Source of the DNA: Kitasatospora paranensis
GTDB taxonomy: Bacteria > Actinomycetota > Actinomycetes > Streptomycetales > Streptomycetaceae
Assembly (NCBI RefSeq): GCF_039544005.1
Contig: NZ_BAABKV010000001.1
Span: 2,232,001 to 2,296,000, forward strand
Length of the DNA: 64,000 nucleotides
Reading direction: 5' to 3'
Under the pieces are notes generated by a model. It did no database searches. It had not been told where the DNA came from and saw only the letters and a program-made list of their open reading frames with translations. How positions within the stretch are numbered: the stretch's first letter is position 1; the number at the start of each line of letters is the position of its first letter. Made by a program: the position numbers and the translations under genes. This document shows, one piece after another, positions 54,906 to 63,309 of this stretch.

Positions 54906-54927
54906 GGGCGGCGACCGGCCGCCGCCC
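54906..54927. terminator. Hairpin between conservon and DUF3291 gene
   Basis: GGGCGGCG (54906-54913) and CGCCGCCC (54920-54927) form a perfect 8-bp stem with a 6-nt loop, between convergent genes. Confidence 0.5.
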
Positions 54928-54942
54928 GGGCGCCCGCCGGCG

Positions 54943-55419
54943 TCAGGCCCCGGGCGCGGGGAACGTCTCGCGGAGCGTGAAGGCCTGCGGGCCGGGGCCG
55001 TGGGCGCGGAGCAGGTCGAGCCGCTCCTGGGCCTCGGCGACGGTCGGCTGGTGCCCGGCCGGCACCCACCACAGCACCGTCATCGCCTCGGCCACGCGCG
55101 CGAACCACTCGCGGCGGCGGCGCAGCACCTCGCGGTGCTCGGGGCTGTAGACGTAGGCCTCCAGAGCGTCCGGGTCGCGCCAGACCGACATGTTGACGAG
55201 CAGCCAGGCGTCATCGTAGATGCGCGCGTCGGTGGCGTCGCCGTAGGCACCCTCGACGAGTCGCCAGACGAAGCCGTCGGCCTTGTCCGCGGCGGCGTTG
55301 ACCGGCTCCAGGGCGGCGGCGAAGTCGGCGAGTTGCGGGCTGTCGAGGGGTGCGAGCATGCGGGCGATGTTGAGTTGGGCGAGTTCGTGGGCGGGACCGT
55401 GCGCGGCGGTGGAGGTCAT
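54943..55419 (-). CDS. DUF3291 domain-containing protein
   Basis: A 158-aa intact protein of the ferredoxin-like DUF3291 family. Characteristic pieces are AHELAQLNIARMLAPLDSPQ, ADGFVWRLVEGAYGDATDAR, then LLVNMSVWRDPDALEAYVYS and EWFARVAEAMTVLWWVPAGH. A TAGGGT box lies 6 nt before ATG 55419, so it is leaderless. The fold resembles antibiotic-biosynthesis monooxygenases, but the function of the family is not known. Confidence 0.88.
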   Translation of the reverse strand: MTSTAAHGPAHELAQLNIARMLAPLDSPQLADFAAALEPVNAAADKADGFVWRLVEGAYGDATDARIYDDAWLLVNMSVWRDPDALEAYVYSPEHREVLRRRREWFARVAEAMTVLWWVPAGHQPTVAEAQERLDLLRAHGPGPQAFTLRETFPAPGA

Positions 55420-55538
55420 GGCGTCACCCTACGAGCCGGTCCGCCGGTGCGCGACGGAGTTCGGGACGGTGGAACGGGCGGCCCCGGGCGGCGGCCGGAG
55501 GCTGGCGCGGGTGCGGGCGGGCAGGGCATGATCGCGAA

Positions 55539-56054
55539 ATGACCTGGACTGCACCTGACATCACCCGGACCGGCGGCTCGCTGGTGGCCGGCGAGCGCGA
55601 GATGCTGCTCGGCTACCTCGCCTGGCAGCGCGACACCCTGCTGCTGAAGTGCCAGGGGCTGACGGGCGAGCAGCTGGCGCTGCGTCCGCTGCCCGCCTCG
55701 AACCTCTCGCTGCTCGGGCTGATCCGCCATCTGGCCAAGGTCGAGCGGATCTGGTTCCGCGAGCGGATCGCGGGCCTGCCGGTGCCCCGGCTGTACGCCG
55801 AATCGGGGGCGAAGGACGCCGACTTCGACGAGCTGGACCCGGCCCGGGCCGCGGAGGACCACGCCCGGCTGCTGGAGGAGCGGCGGCTGGCCGACGAGGT
55901 GCTGGCCAAGGCCGACCTGGACGACCGGTTCGTGCACGATGGAGAGGAGTTCTCGGTGCGCCTGGCGCTCTGCCACCTGATCTCCGAGTACGCCCGGCAC
56001 AACGGGCACGCCGACCTGCTGCGGGAGCACGTCGACGGGGTCACCGGCGGCTGA
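55539..56054 (+). CDS. DinB/DUF664-family protein
   Basis: A 171-aa four-helix-bundle protein. Metal-site histidines fit LLGLIRHLAKVERIWFRERI and CHLISEYARHNGHADLLREH, the end of the DinB_2/DUF664 signature. The start is ATG 55539, with CATGAT shortly upstream. Members include mycothiol- or bacillithiol-dependent enzymes and uncharacterised stress proteins; in actinomycetes a mycothiol-linked transferase role is plausible. The gene is intact. Confidence 0.87.
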   Translation: MTWTAPDITRTGGSLVAGEREMLLGYLAWQRDTLLLKCQGLTGEQLALRPLPASNLSLLGLIRHLAKVERIWFRERIAGLPVPRLYAESGAKDADFDELDPARAAEDHARLLEERRLADEVLAKADLDDRFVHDGEEFSVRLALCHLISEYARHNGHADLLREHVDGVTGG

Positions 56055-56092
56055 CCCTCCGCTGCGGCCGGGCACCCGTCGCCGCCGGGCGG

Positions 56093-56461
56093 TCAGACCG
56101 CCTCGGTGTACCAGTGCTCGCGGACGGCGTCGGTGGGGCGCGGTTCGCCGAGGTCGGCCCGGCCCCACCCGGCGAGGGCGTCGAGGACGGGCCGCAGGGC
56201 CTGCCCCCGCTCGGTGAGTCCGTACACGAACGCGCTGGCCGGGCGCTCCAGCCGGCGCCGCTCGACCAGGCCCTCGCCCTCCAGCTGCTTGAGCCGGGCG
56301 GCGAGGATGTCGGTGGAGACGCCGGGCAGGTCGGCGTGCAGGTCGGTGTAGCGGCGCGGTCCACCGAGGAGTTCACGGACGATCAGGAGACTCCAGCGCT
56401 CCCCCACCGAGTCCAGGGCACGGGCGACGGCGCAGTACTGGTCGTAGCTTCGGCGTGGCAT
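56093..56461 (-). CDS. HxlR-family winged-helix regulator
   Basis: A 122-aa regulator from ATG 56461. The HxlR signature runs YDQYCAVARALDSVGERWSL, LIVRELLGGPRRYTDLHADL, PGVSTDILAARLKQLEGEGL and VERRRL. It lacks the usual redox Cys before the helix (Tyr-Cys-Ala-Val is its only candidate, Cys10). A -35/-10 pair (TTGGAA-N16-TATGCT) ends 8 nt before ATG, so the gene is leaderless. The region between it and the aminotransferase gene holds the palindrome CCAAGT-GCTT-ACTTGG, probably its operator. Confidence 0.9.
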   Translation of the reverse strand: MPRRSYDQYCAVARALDSVGERWSLLIVRELLGGPRRYTDLHADLPGVSTDILAARLKQLEGEGLVERRRLERPASAFVYGLTERGQALRPVLDALAGWGRADLGEPRPTDAVREHWYTEAV

Positions 56462-56492
56462 GGGGATCAGCATAGCCAAAAGGTTGGACTTT

Positions 56493-56508
56493 CCAAGTGC
56501 TTACTTGG
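56493..56508. promoter_or_regulatory. CCAAGT-N4-ACTTGG operator
   Basis: CCAAGTGCTTACTTGG is a perfect palindrome with 6-bp arms. It lies between the divergent HxlR and aminotransferase genes, overlapping the HxlR -35 region. It is the most likely HxlR binding site. Confidence 0.65.
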
Positions 56509-56546
56509 TAGAACAAAGCAACCAGTGGCGAGGGTCGGAGGACGCA

Positions 56547-57758
56547 GTGGAGTTTCGGCAGTCCAGCAAGCTCAAGGACGTGTGCTACGAGATCCGTGGC
56601 CCGGTGGTCGACCAGGCGAACGCCCTGGAGGAGGCCGGACACAGCGTGCTGCGGCTGAACACCGGCAACCCCGCCCCGTTCGGCTTCGAGGCCCCGCCGG
56701 AGATCCTCCAGGACATCATCCGCAACCTGCCGAACGCCCACGGCTACAGCGACTCCCGCGGCATCCTCCCGGCCCGGCGCGCGGTGGTGCAGTACTACCA
56801 GCAGCGCGGCGTGGGCGGCATGACGGTCGACGACGTCTACCTGGGCAACGGCGCCTCCGAGCTGATCCAGATGGCCGTCCAGGCGCTGGTGGACGACGGC
56901 GACGAGGTACTCGTCCCGATGCCCGACTACCCGCTGTGGACGGCCGTGGTCCGCTTCGCCGGCGGCCGGGCCGTGCACTACCTCTGCGACGAGCAGGCCG
57001 ACTGGTACCCCGACCTCGACGACATCGCCGCGAAGATCACCGACCGCACCCGCGCGATCGTCGTCATCAACCCGAACAACCCCACCGGCGCCGTGTACTC
57101 CGAGGAGCTGCTGAAGGGCATCCTCGACCTGGCCCGGCGACACAACCTGATGGTGCTCGCCGACGAGATCTACGACAAGATCCTCTACGACGGCACCGAG
57201 CACCACTGCCTGGCCGCGCTCGCCGACGACGTCCTCACGCTGACCCTCAACGGCCTGTCCAAGGCCTACCGGGTGGCCGGCTTCCGCAGCGGCTGGCTGG
57301 CCGTCTCCGGCCCCAAGCAGCATGCCCGGGACTACCTGGAGGGCCTGACCATGCTGGCGGGCATGCGGCTGTGCCCCAACGTGCCCGCCCAGTACGCGGT
57401 GCAGGCCGCGCTCGGCGGCCACCAGTCGATCCAGGAGCTCACCCTTCCGACGGGCAGGCTCACCGAGCAGCGCGACGTGGCCTTCCGAGCGCTGAACGAG
57501 ATCCCCGGCGTCAGCTGCGTCAAGCCGAAGGGCGCGCTGTACGCCTTCGCCCGGCTGGACCCGGAGGTGCACCGGATCGTCGACGACGAGCGCTTCGTGC
57601 TGGACCTGCTGCTCCGCGAGAAGATCCACGTCGTCCAGGGCACCGGCTTCAACTGGCCGCGCCCCGACCACTTCCGCTTCGTCACCCTGCCGCGGGCCGA
57701 CGACCTGGAGACGGCGATCAGCCGGATCGGCCGCTTCCTGGCCACCTACCGGCAGTGA
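56547..57758 (+). CDS. PLP-dependent aminotransferase (AlaA/AlaT-like)
   Basis: A 403-aa fold-type I class I/II aminotransferase. The start GTG 56547 has GGAGG upstream. It shows NTGNPAPFGFEAPPEILQDI, YLGNGASELIQMAVQALVDD, VVINPNNPTGAVYSEELLKG, ADEIYDKILYDG, and the PLP-binding Lys in LTLNGLSKAYRVAGFRSGWL. C-terminal Arg for the substrate carboxylate is in RPDHFRFVTLPRA. It is close to glutamate-pyruvate aminotransferases, making alanine. It is intact and divergent from the HxlR regulator. Confidence 0.93.
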   Translation: MEFRQSSKLKDVCYEIRGPVVDQANALEEAGHSVLRLNTGNPAPFGFEAPPEILQDIIRNLPNAHGYSDSRGILPARRAVVQYYQQRGVGGMTVDDVYLGNGASELIQMAVQALVDDGDEVLVPMPDYPLWTAVVRFAGGRAVHYLCDEQADWYPDLDDIAAKITDRTRAIVVINPNNPTGAVYSEELLKGILDLARRHNLMVLADEIYDKILYDGTEHHCLAALADDVLTLTLNGLSKAYRVAGFRSGWLAVSGPKQHARDYLEGLTMLAGMRLCPNVPAQYAVQAALGGHQSIQELTLPTGRLTEQRDVAFRALNEIPGVSCVKPKGALYAFARLDPEVHRIVDDERFVLDLLLREKIHVVQGTGFNWPRPDHFRFVTLPRADDLETAISRIGRFLATYRQ

Positions 57759-57784
57759 ATTCCGGCCGCCGTTGAACACCGCGG

Positions 57785-57806
57785 CACTCCGGTACGTACC
57801 GGAGTG
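57785..57806. terminator. 22-bp perfect palindrome after aminotransferase
   Basis: CACTCCGGTAC and GTACCGGAGTG are directly joined, with no mismatch and no spacer. The sequence can fold as an 8-bp stem with a 6-nt loop, so it may terminate the aminotransferase mRNA. Full symmetry without a loop would also suit a protein-binding site for the next gene. Confidence 0.5.
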
Positions 57807-57856
57807 AGGGGGCGCGGGGCCGCCCGGCCCTGCGTACGGCTCCCCTTGGAGGAATG

Positions 57857-58123
57857 ATGCTACGCGGCGTAGCGGCAGGACTCCTCGCCGGATTCCTCTG
57901 TCTCGGAGGCGCCGCCACGGCGATGGCGGCGGCCAACCCGAGCGGTACCGGACCGCCGAGCCAGACCTGCCTGAGCCCCACGGCTCCCAATGAGCCCGGC
58001 AACGGCCACGCGGCGAACTCGCCCGGCTCGCCGTTCAACGAGACCCTGCCGGGCAACGGCGGGGTGCACTACAACCCGAATTCGCAGTACGACGTGGCCT
58101 GCTTCCAGGTCTCCCAGCACTGA
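57857..58123 (+). CDS. Small secreted actinobacterial protein of unknown function
   Basis: An 88-aa secreted protein. I prefer ATG 57857 over 57854 because GGAGG ends only 1 nt before the latter. The signal peptide [20 protein letters not shown] is cut near AMAAA. The mature part is [20 protein letters not shown], Pro/Asn-rich, and ends [16 protein letters not shown]. The two Cys (one near each end) could form a disulfide. The SQYDVACxQ ending recurs in small exported actinobacterial proteins. No function is known. Confidence 0.75.
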   Translation: MLRGVAAGLLAGFLCLGGAATAMAAANPSGTGPPSQTCLSPTAPNEPGNGHAANSPGSPFNETLPGNGGVHYNPNSQYDVACFQVSQH

Positions 58124-58215
58124 CCCACGGGTCACCGTCCATCAGGGCCCGGGCCGGCCGCACGCCGGGCCGGGCCCGCCGCACCGGCCGGCGGCCGCCC
58201 CGTACGCTGGCCGCT

Positions 58216-58548
58216 GTGACCGTGCTCCGCTCCGCCGCCCTGTTCCTGCTCGCCGCGCTCGCCGAGATCGGCGGCTGCTGGCTGGTGTGGCAGAGCGTGC
58301 GGGAGTCCCGGCCGTGGTGGCTGGCGGGGATCGGGGTGGTGGTGCTGGGCGGGTACGGCTTCGTGGCGGCGCTGCAGCCGGACGCGCAGTTCGGCCGGGT
58401 GCTGGCAGCCTACGGCGGGGTGTTCGTGGCCGGCTCGCTGGCCTGGGGCGTGGTGGTCGACGGCTTCCGGCCGACCCGCTACGACGTGGTGGGAGCCCTG
58501 GTCTGCCTGGCCGGCGTGGCCGTGATCATGTACGGCCCGCGGCGCTGA
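58216..58548 (+). CDS. YnfA family membrane protein
   Basis: A 110-aa protein with four membrane helices, from GTG 58216. Family signature: [20 protein letters not shown] near the N-terminus, [20 protein letters not shown], then [20 protein letters not shown] and GPRR. It is related to small multidrug-resistance transporters; substrates are not established. A TACGCT box lies 7 nt before the start, so it is leaderless. Confidence 0.93.
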   Translation: MTVLRSAALFLLAALAEIGGCWLVWQSVRESRPWWLAGIGVVVLGGYGFVAALQPDAQFGRVLAAYGGVFVAGSLAWGVVVDGFRPTRYDVVGALVCLAGVAVIMYGPRR

Positions 58549-58655
58549 CCCGGCCGGACGCCCGCCCGGGTCCTGGCGCCGCGGGCGACAGGGGGCTAGC
58601 ATCGCGTCGAGGAACAGACCGTTCTGTCTACTTCTGACTCCCGGAGAGGCCCCTC

Positions 58656-59135
58656 ATGCCCAAGCCGCCCGAGGCCGGAACCCAGGCCCCCGACTTCACC
58701 CTGCCCGGCCTGCTGCTGGACGGCGACGCGGCCGAGCGCCGCGAGTACCGGCTCGCCGACGCCAAGGGCGGCCCGCTGGTGCTGGTCTTCTACCCCGGCG
58801 ACGACACGGCCGTCTGCACCAAGCAGCTCTGCGAGTACACCTCCGACCTGGAGCGCTTCACCGGCCTGGGCGCCACCGTCTGGGGCATCAGCCCGCAGGG
58901 CCTGGACAGCCACGAGCGGTTCGCCCGCAAGCACCGGATCGGCTTCCCGCTGCTCGCCGACCCCGACCGCGAGGTGGCCAAGGCCTACGGGATCGCCGTG
59001 CCCGGCCTCGGGCTGCGGCGCTCGGTGTTCATCCTGGACGCCGACCTGACGGTGCGCTGGAAGCACGTCGCGCTCGCCGGGCTGACCTTCCGGCACAGTG
59101 ACGAGCTCGCCGCGCAGCTCGCCGCCCTGGGCTGA
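58656..59135 (+). CDS. bcp: Peroxiredoxin (thioredoxin-dependent, Bcp/PrxQ-like)
   Basis: A 159-aa intact peroxiredoxin. The active site is LVFYPGDDTAVCTKQLCEYT, with peroxidatic and resolving Cys five residues apart, as in PrxQ-type enzymes. It also has WGISPQGLDSHERFARKHRI, FPLLADPDREVAKAYGI, and RRSVFILDADLTVRWKHVAL. It reduces hydroperoxides using thioredoxin. GGAGAGG precedes ATG 58656. Upstream ACAGA-CCGT-TCTGT could be an operator. Confidence 0.93.
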   Translation: MPKPPEAGTQAPDFTLPGLLLDGDAAERREYRLADAKGGPLVLVFYPGDDTAVCTKQLCEYTSDLERFTGLGATVWGISPQGLDSHERFARKHRIGFPLLADPDREVAKAYGIAVPGLGLRRSVFILDADLTVRWKHVALAGLTFRHSDELAAQLAALG

Positions 59136-59143
59136 GCGCACGA

Positions 59144-59177
59144 CGGCCCGCCCCGCCACAGGGAGCGGGGCGGGCCG
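59144..59177. terminator. Bidirectional hairpin terminator
   Basis: CGGCCCGCCCCGC (59144-59156) and GCGGGGCGGGCCG (59165-59177) form a perfect 13-bp stem with an 8-nt loop between the convergent peroxiredoxin and phosphoesterase genes. Confidence 0.78.
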
Positions 59178-59193
59178 GGCCGTTGCCGCCGGG

Positions 59194-60810
59194 TCAGTGC
59201 TCCCGGCACTCGCCCGCGCGGCGGGCGATCGTGTAGTGGTCGACCTGCGTGCCGTCCTCGGCCAGCGCGGTGACCTTCATGGTGGTGGTGCGGCCCTCGT
59301 GCGCCGGCGTGACGTCCACCTTGATGAACGAGTAGCCGGTGTAGCGGACCCGCGACCACTCGACCGTCTCCGGCACCTTCACCCCGCCCTTGGCGAAGTG
59401 GTAGGTGTTCACCGAGTCCTGGCGGTTCTCGTGGCCCTCGTAGCTGTCCGGCGCGTCGAAGAAGTACAGGCTGCGGCCGGCCGCGCCCGCCGTCACGTAC
59501 ACCACGCCGTCCTTGGCCGGCTCGACGGTCGCGCCGCTCGGCACGGCCTTGGAGACCTTGTTGCCGAGGATCGCGTCGGTGCGCTCGTAGACGTGGTTGT
59601 GGCCGTTGATGACCAGGTCCACCCGGTACTTCTCGAACAGCGGCACCCAGGCCTCGCGGACACCGCCCTCGGAGGCGTGCTGGTGCGTGGTGGAGAAGGC
59701 GCAGTGGTGGAAGAACACCACGACGAAGTCGACGCTGTCGTCGCCGCGCAGCTCCCGCAGCCGGCGGTCCAGCCAGGCCGTCTGCCGGCCCGCGGTGATG
59801 CCGAGGTTGGCCGGGATCTCGTACGAGACATCGTTGGCGTCCAGCGAGATCACGCCGACGTTCCCGTACTTGAACGAGTAGACGCCGGGCGCGGTGCGCG
59901 GGTCGGGGCCGTTCGAGGGCAGGAAGAAGCGCGAGTCCTCGCCGCCGTAGCCGTTGTGCGAGTACCAGGCCTCCATGTCGTGGTTGCCGTAGGAGACCAT
60001 CCACGGGATCTTCGAGGCGACCGTCTCGGTCTGCGCCAGGAAGGCGTCCCAGGTGGCGGCCGAGTACACGGCCTTGTCCGAGTCCTGGCCGGAGCCGGCC
60101 GGGTCCGCGTAGCAGATGTCGCCCGCGTGCAGGTGGAACGCCGGCTTCTGGGCCAGGATCACGTGGTCGTTGCCGGCCGCGTGCGAGGAGACGCCCTGGT
60201 CGCCGAAGGCGGTGAAGGTGAACGGCGCGAACGGGCGGTTGTGGCGGCCGTGCCGCGACGGCGCGGTGCGGAACGTCGACAGGGTCGAGATGGCCTGCTG
60301 CGAGGCCGGGTCGAAGCCCTGGTGGCCGACGCCGTAGTAGTACGTGGTGTCGGGCTGCAGCCGGTCCAGCTCGACGTGCAGGTAGTACTGGTCGACCGGG
60401 GCGCCGGTCGGGGTCAGCGCCGGGGTGTGCAGGGCGCGCACCTCCGCCTCGATCTTGTGGCCGAGGTCCCAGGGGTGCCGGCCGAAGCGCAGGAACGGCT
60501 TCTTGACCGGGGCGGGCACCTGCCAGGACACCCGGAACTGGGTGTCCGGCTCGGCGCCGAACGCGAGGTGACGGCCGATCGGGGCCACCAGGGAGCCGTC
60601 GACACCGTCGGTCGCACTGCCGGGGACCGGGGCGGCCGCCACCGCGGTGCCGGAGCCGAGGGCGCCGCCGACGGCCAGCACGCCCACCGTCACGGCGCTG
60701 GAGCGCAGCATCCGGCGGCGCGACAGGGTGCTGCGCAGGTACTCGTGCTGCTCGGCCATGCTCATGCGGTCGGCGAGCTTCTCGGGCACGCCCATGCGAG
60801 GGATATCCAT
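59194..60810 (-). CDS. Tat-exported purple-acid-phosphatase-like metallophosphoesterase
   Basis: A 538-aa intact protein from ATG 60810 (an upstream ATG at 60846 is possible). The Tat signal is STLSRRRMLRSSAVTVGVLA. A fibronectin-like N-domain (LAFGAEPDTQFRVSWQVPAP) with YYYGVGHQGFD precedes the phosphoesterase core: FTAFGDQGVSSHAAGNDHVI, FHLHAGDICYADPAG, WMVSYGNHDMEAW, VVFFHHCAFSTTHQHASEGG and LVINGHNHVYERTDAI. These supply the metal ligands (Asp, Asn, His) of the family. It hydrolyses phosphate esters outside the cell, so it probably supplies phosphate. A pho-box was not seen by eye. Confidence 0.92.
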   Translation of the reverse strand: MDIPRMGVPEKLADRMSMAEQHEYLRSTLSRRRMLRSSAVTVGVLAVGGALGSGTAVAAAPVPGSATDGVDGSLVAPIGRHLAFGAEPDTQFRVSWQVPAPVKKPFLRFGRHPWDLGHKIEAEVRALHTPALTPTGAPVDQYYLHVELDRLQPDTTYYYGVGHQGFDPASQQAISTLSTFRTAPSRHGRHNRPFAPFTFTAFGDQGVSSHAAGNDHVILAQKPAFHLHAGDICYADPAGSGQDSDKAVYSAATWDAFLAQTETVASKIPWMVSYGNHDMEAWYSHNGYGGEDSRFFLPSNGPDPRTAPGVYSFKYGNVGVISLDANDVSYEIPANLGITAGRQTAWLDRRLRELRGDDSVDFVVVFFHHCAFSTTHQHASEGGVREAWVPLFEKYRVDLVINGHNHVYERTDAILGNKVSKAVPSGATVEPAKDGVVYVTAGAAGRSLYFFDAPDSYEGHENRQDSVNTYHFAKGGVKVPETVEWSRVRYTGYSFIKVDVTPAHEGRTTTMKVTALAEDGTQVDHYTIARRAGECREH

Positions 60811-60932
60811 GGGCCGGAGATTCTCAGCGGCGGTTGGCCCGTACACGGACGTACGGTGAACGGGCGTCGTCGTGTCGCCCCGCGCCGCCGCAACATCAGG
60901 TCATGTGTTCGCAAAGACCGCCCGGCCGGCCG

Positions 60933-63291
60933 TCACAGGCCCACCGTGTACCGAAGGACCTCGCCGGCCGCGGCGGCCAGCAGCACCGGGTCCTTGCCGG
61001 GTGCCGGGACGACCCGCAGCTCCAGCCGGCCCGGGCGGGCCGGGCGCAGGGCCACGCTCACCCGCTCCGGCGACCAGGCCAACTCCTCGACCACCGCGCC
61101 GAAGCGCGTCCGCACGCCGGTCAGCCGGCCGTGGGGCAGCGCGGCGGGCAGCGCCGGCAGCAGCGTCAGCGCGGCCGGCCGCCCCGCCCGGGCGGGGCGC
61201 GAACGCACCAGCATCTCGGTCAGCACACCGGGCAGGGCGTGCGCGACGTCGGCGTTGAAGACCTCCCGGCCCGGATAGTGACTGCTCATCAGGGAGCGGA
61301 AGAAGAAGTCGCGCACCAGCAGGTGGGCGAGCTGGCAGGTCGCCAGACCGGCGTCGTCGAGGCGGGCGGCGGCCAGCGCCCGGTGCAGGTGGCCGTGGCC
61401 GGAGTGGTTCTCGGCGCCGCGCAGCAGCAGCGCCGTGCGGGCCGCCCCGGCGAGTTCGGGCGTGGTGTCGGCGGCGATCTCGTCCAGCGGCCAGACCGGG
61501 TACAGGTGGCTGACGTGCCGGTGGTCGTAGGCGTCCCGGTGGCCCGGCCAGGCCCACTCCGCCAGCGCGCCGTCCGGGTTCACCGCGTAGGGCGGCAGCC
61601 GGTCGGCCAGCGCCCGCCAGCCGGCCGTCCGGGCGGCCGGGGCGGCGCCGTGCTCGTCCGCGAGGTCGGCGGCGGCGGTGAGCGCGTGCCGGGCGGCGGC
61701 GATGTCCATGGTGGCGTTGACGGCGGCCGCGCCGGGCAGCGGGACGCCGGTGGCCGGGTCGACCGGATGGTTCTCCGGCGAGTACGACGGGACGATCGCC
61801 AGTCGGCCGTCGGGGCCGGTGCGGGTGAGGAAGTCCTCGTAGAAGGCGGCGACCTCGACCAGGGCCGGCAGCACCTCGCCGGTGAGCAGGGCGGTGTCGC
61901 CGTTGGTCTCGGCGTGCTCCAGCAGGGTGCAGCAGCCAGTCCGCCCCGGCCGTCCAGAGGTGATGGGCCCAGCTGTGGTTGAAGTGGTACTGGAGGCCGT
62001 TGGTGCCGTCGGTGTGCGCGGGCGCCACCACCCCGCGGGTGCCGTAAAGCCGCCGGGCGTTGGTGCGCCAGTCCGGCAGTTGGTCGCGGACGAGGGCGGC
62101 GAGCGCGAGCGAGGCCTCCGGCAGGCCGGTCGCGGCCGCGCCGGCGAGCTGCAGGTTGAGGTTGGCGTTGGTGGTGAAGGCGCCGCCCCAGGCGGTGTCC
62201 CAGTCGCCCGTCCACAGCCCGCACAGCCGCGGCGGGCGGTGCCCGGACGCGGACAGCAGGTGGTAGCGGCCGGCCGCGAACAGTGACTCCAGCAGGGCGA
62301 GTTGAAGGTTCGCAGGGTCGGCCCGCTGGCGCTCCAGCAGCTCGGCGACGGGCCGCTCGCGGTCCGCCGGGTCGGCTCCCAGGTCGAGCTCCACCCGGTC
62401 GTACGCGGCGGCGTGCTCGGCCAGGTGCCGCTCCAGCAGCTCCTCGTGGTCGTCCGGCAGGGCGTACATCCCGACGTCCAGGCGGCCGAGCCGCCCGGCC
62501 GGGTCGGAGACCGGGCCGCGGACGGTGCGGGTCAGCAGCAGCAGCTGGCGGGCCCCGGTCACGTGCACCCGGGGGCCGTCGCAGCGCACCGTGCCGCCGG
62601 GTGCGACGATCCGGGTGGCACCGCGGTAGCCGGTCTCGCTGCCGGGGTAGCGGGCGCGCAGCCGCAGCAGTGCACTGTCGCGGGGCCGGGGCTCGGCGGC
62701 GGGGATCTCCGCCGGCCGGTACACCGACCGGACGGCGGCACGCAGTTCGGCGGGGGCCCCGGGCAGCCGGGTGTCCAGGGTGATCTCCGCGTCCAGGGCC
62801 GAACCGGTCGGCGCGGTCAGCAGCTGCACCACCGCGTCGTCGGCGCGCGAGACGAAGCACTCCGAACGCCACCAGCCGTCGGCCTCGCGCCACTCGGCGG
62901 CGGCGACGCCCGTCCGGAAGTCCAGGCTGCGCCGGTAGCCCGCCGCCTCCGCTGCGCCGGGCCGGCGGATCCGGACGGCGAACGCCGGGTGGAACGCCTG
63001 CACGTGACGCGGCTCCCAGTCGCCGCCGAACGCGGCCGTCGCGGCCGCCTGCCGCCCGGCCAGCAGGTGGTCCTGCACCTCGGCCAGCCGCGGTGCCAGC
63101 AGCGGGGGTTCGACCCCGGAGGCCGGATCGGGGCGGACGAGGTCGTGGTGCGTGACGACCACCGCCTCGTCGTGGGTGCGGCCGTGCACCAGGACGCCGT
63201 GCCGGCCGTTGCCGCCGAGGTAGGCGTCCTCCCAGCGGGAGGCGGGCTCGGGGTCGTGGATGCCGTGGGTGGGTGCGGCGGCCTCGGGCAT
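60933..63291 (-). CDS. GH95-family glycoside hydrolase (frameshifted)
   Basis: About 787 aa from ATG 63291. The N-terminal beta-sandwich starts ASRWEDAYLGGNGRHGVLVH. The (alpha/alpha)6 catalytic part has AGRYHLLSASGHRPPRLCGL, WTGDWDTAWGGAFTTNANLN, YHFNHSWAHHLWTAGADWLL, then after the break FYEDFLTRTGPDGRLAIVPS and YSPENHPVDPATG. The frame changes net +1 near 61935, consistent with two lost bases or one extra. GH95 enzymes cleave alpha-1,2-L-fucosides or alpha-L-galactosides; the catalytic Glu/Asn/Asp set should be checked in an alignment. There is no signal peptide, so it acts on imported sugars. It shares a strand with the GH42-like gene upstream. Confidence 0.87.
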
Positions 63292-63309
63292 GGCTGGTCC
63301 TGTCCAGTG

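Noticed and set aside
54893-54980. CvnE reading to 54980
   Set aside because: The tail is Arg/Pro-rich and would overlap the convergent DUF3291 gene; one lost G near 54881 gives a stop at 54892.
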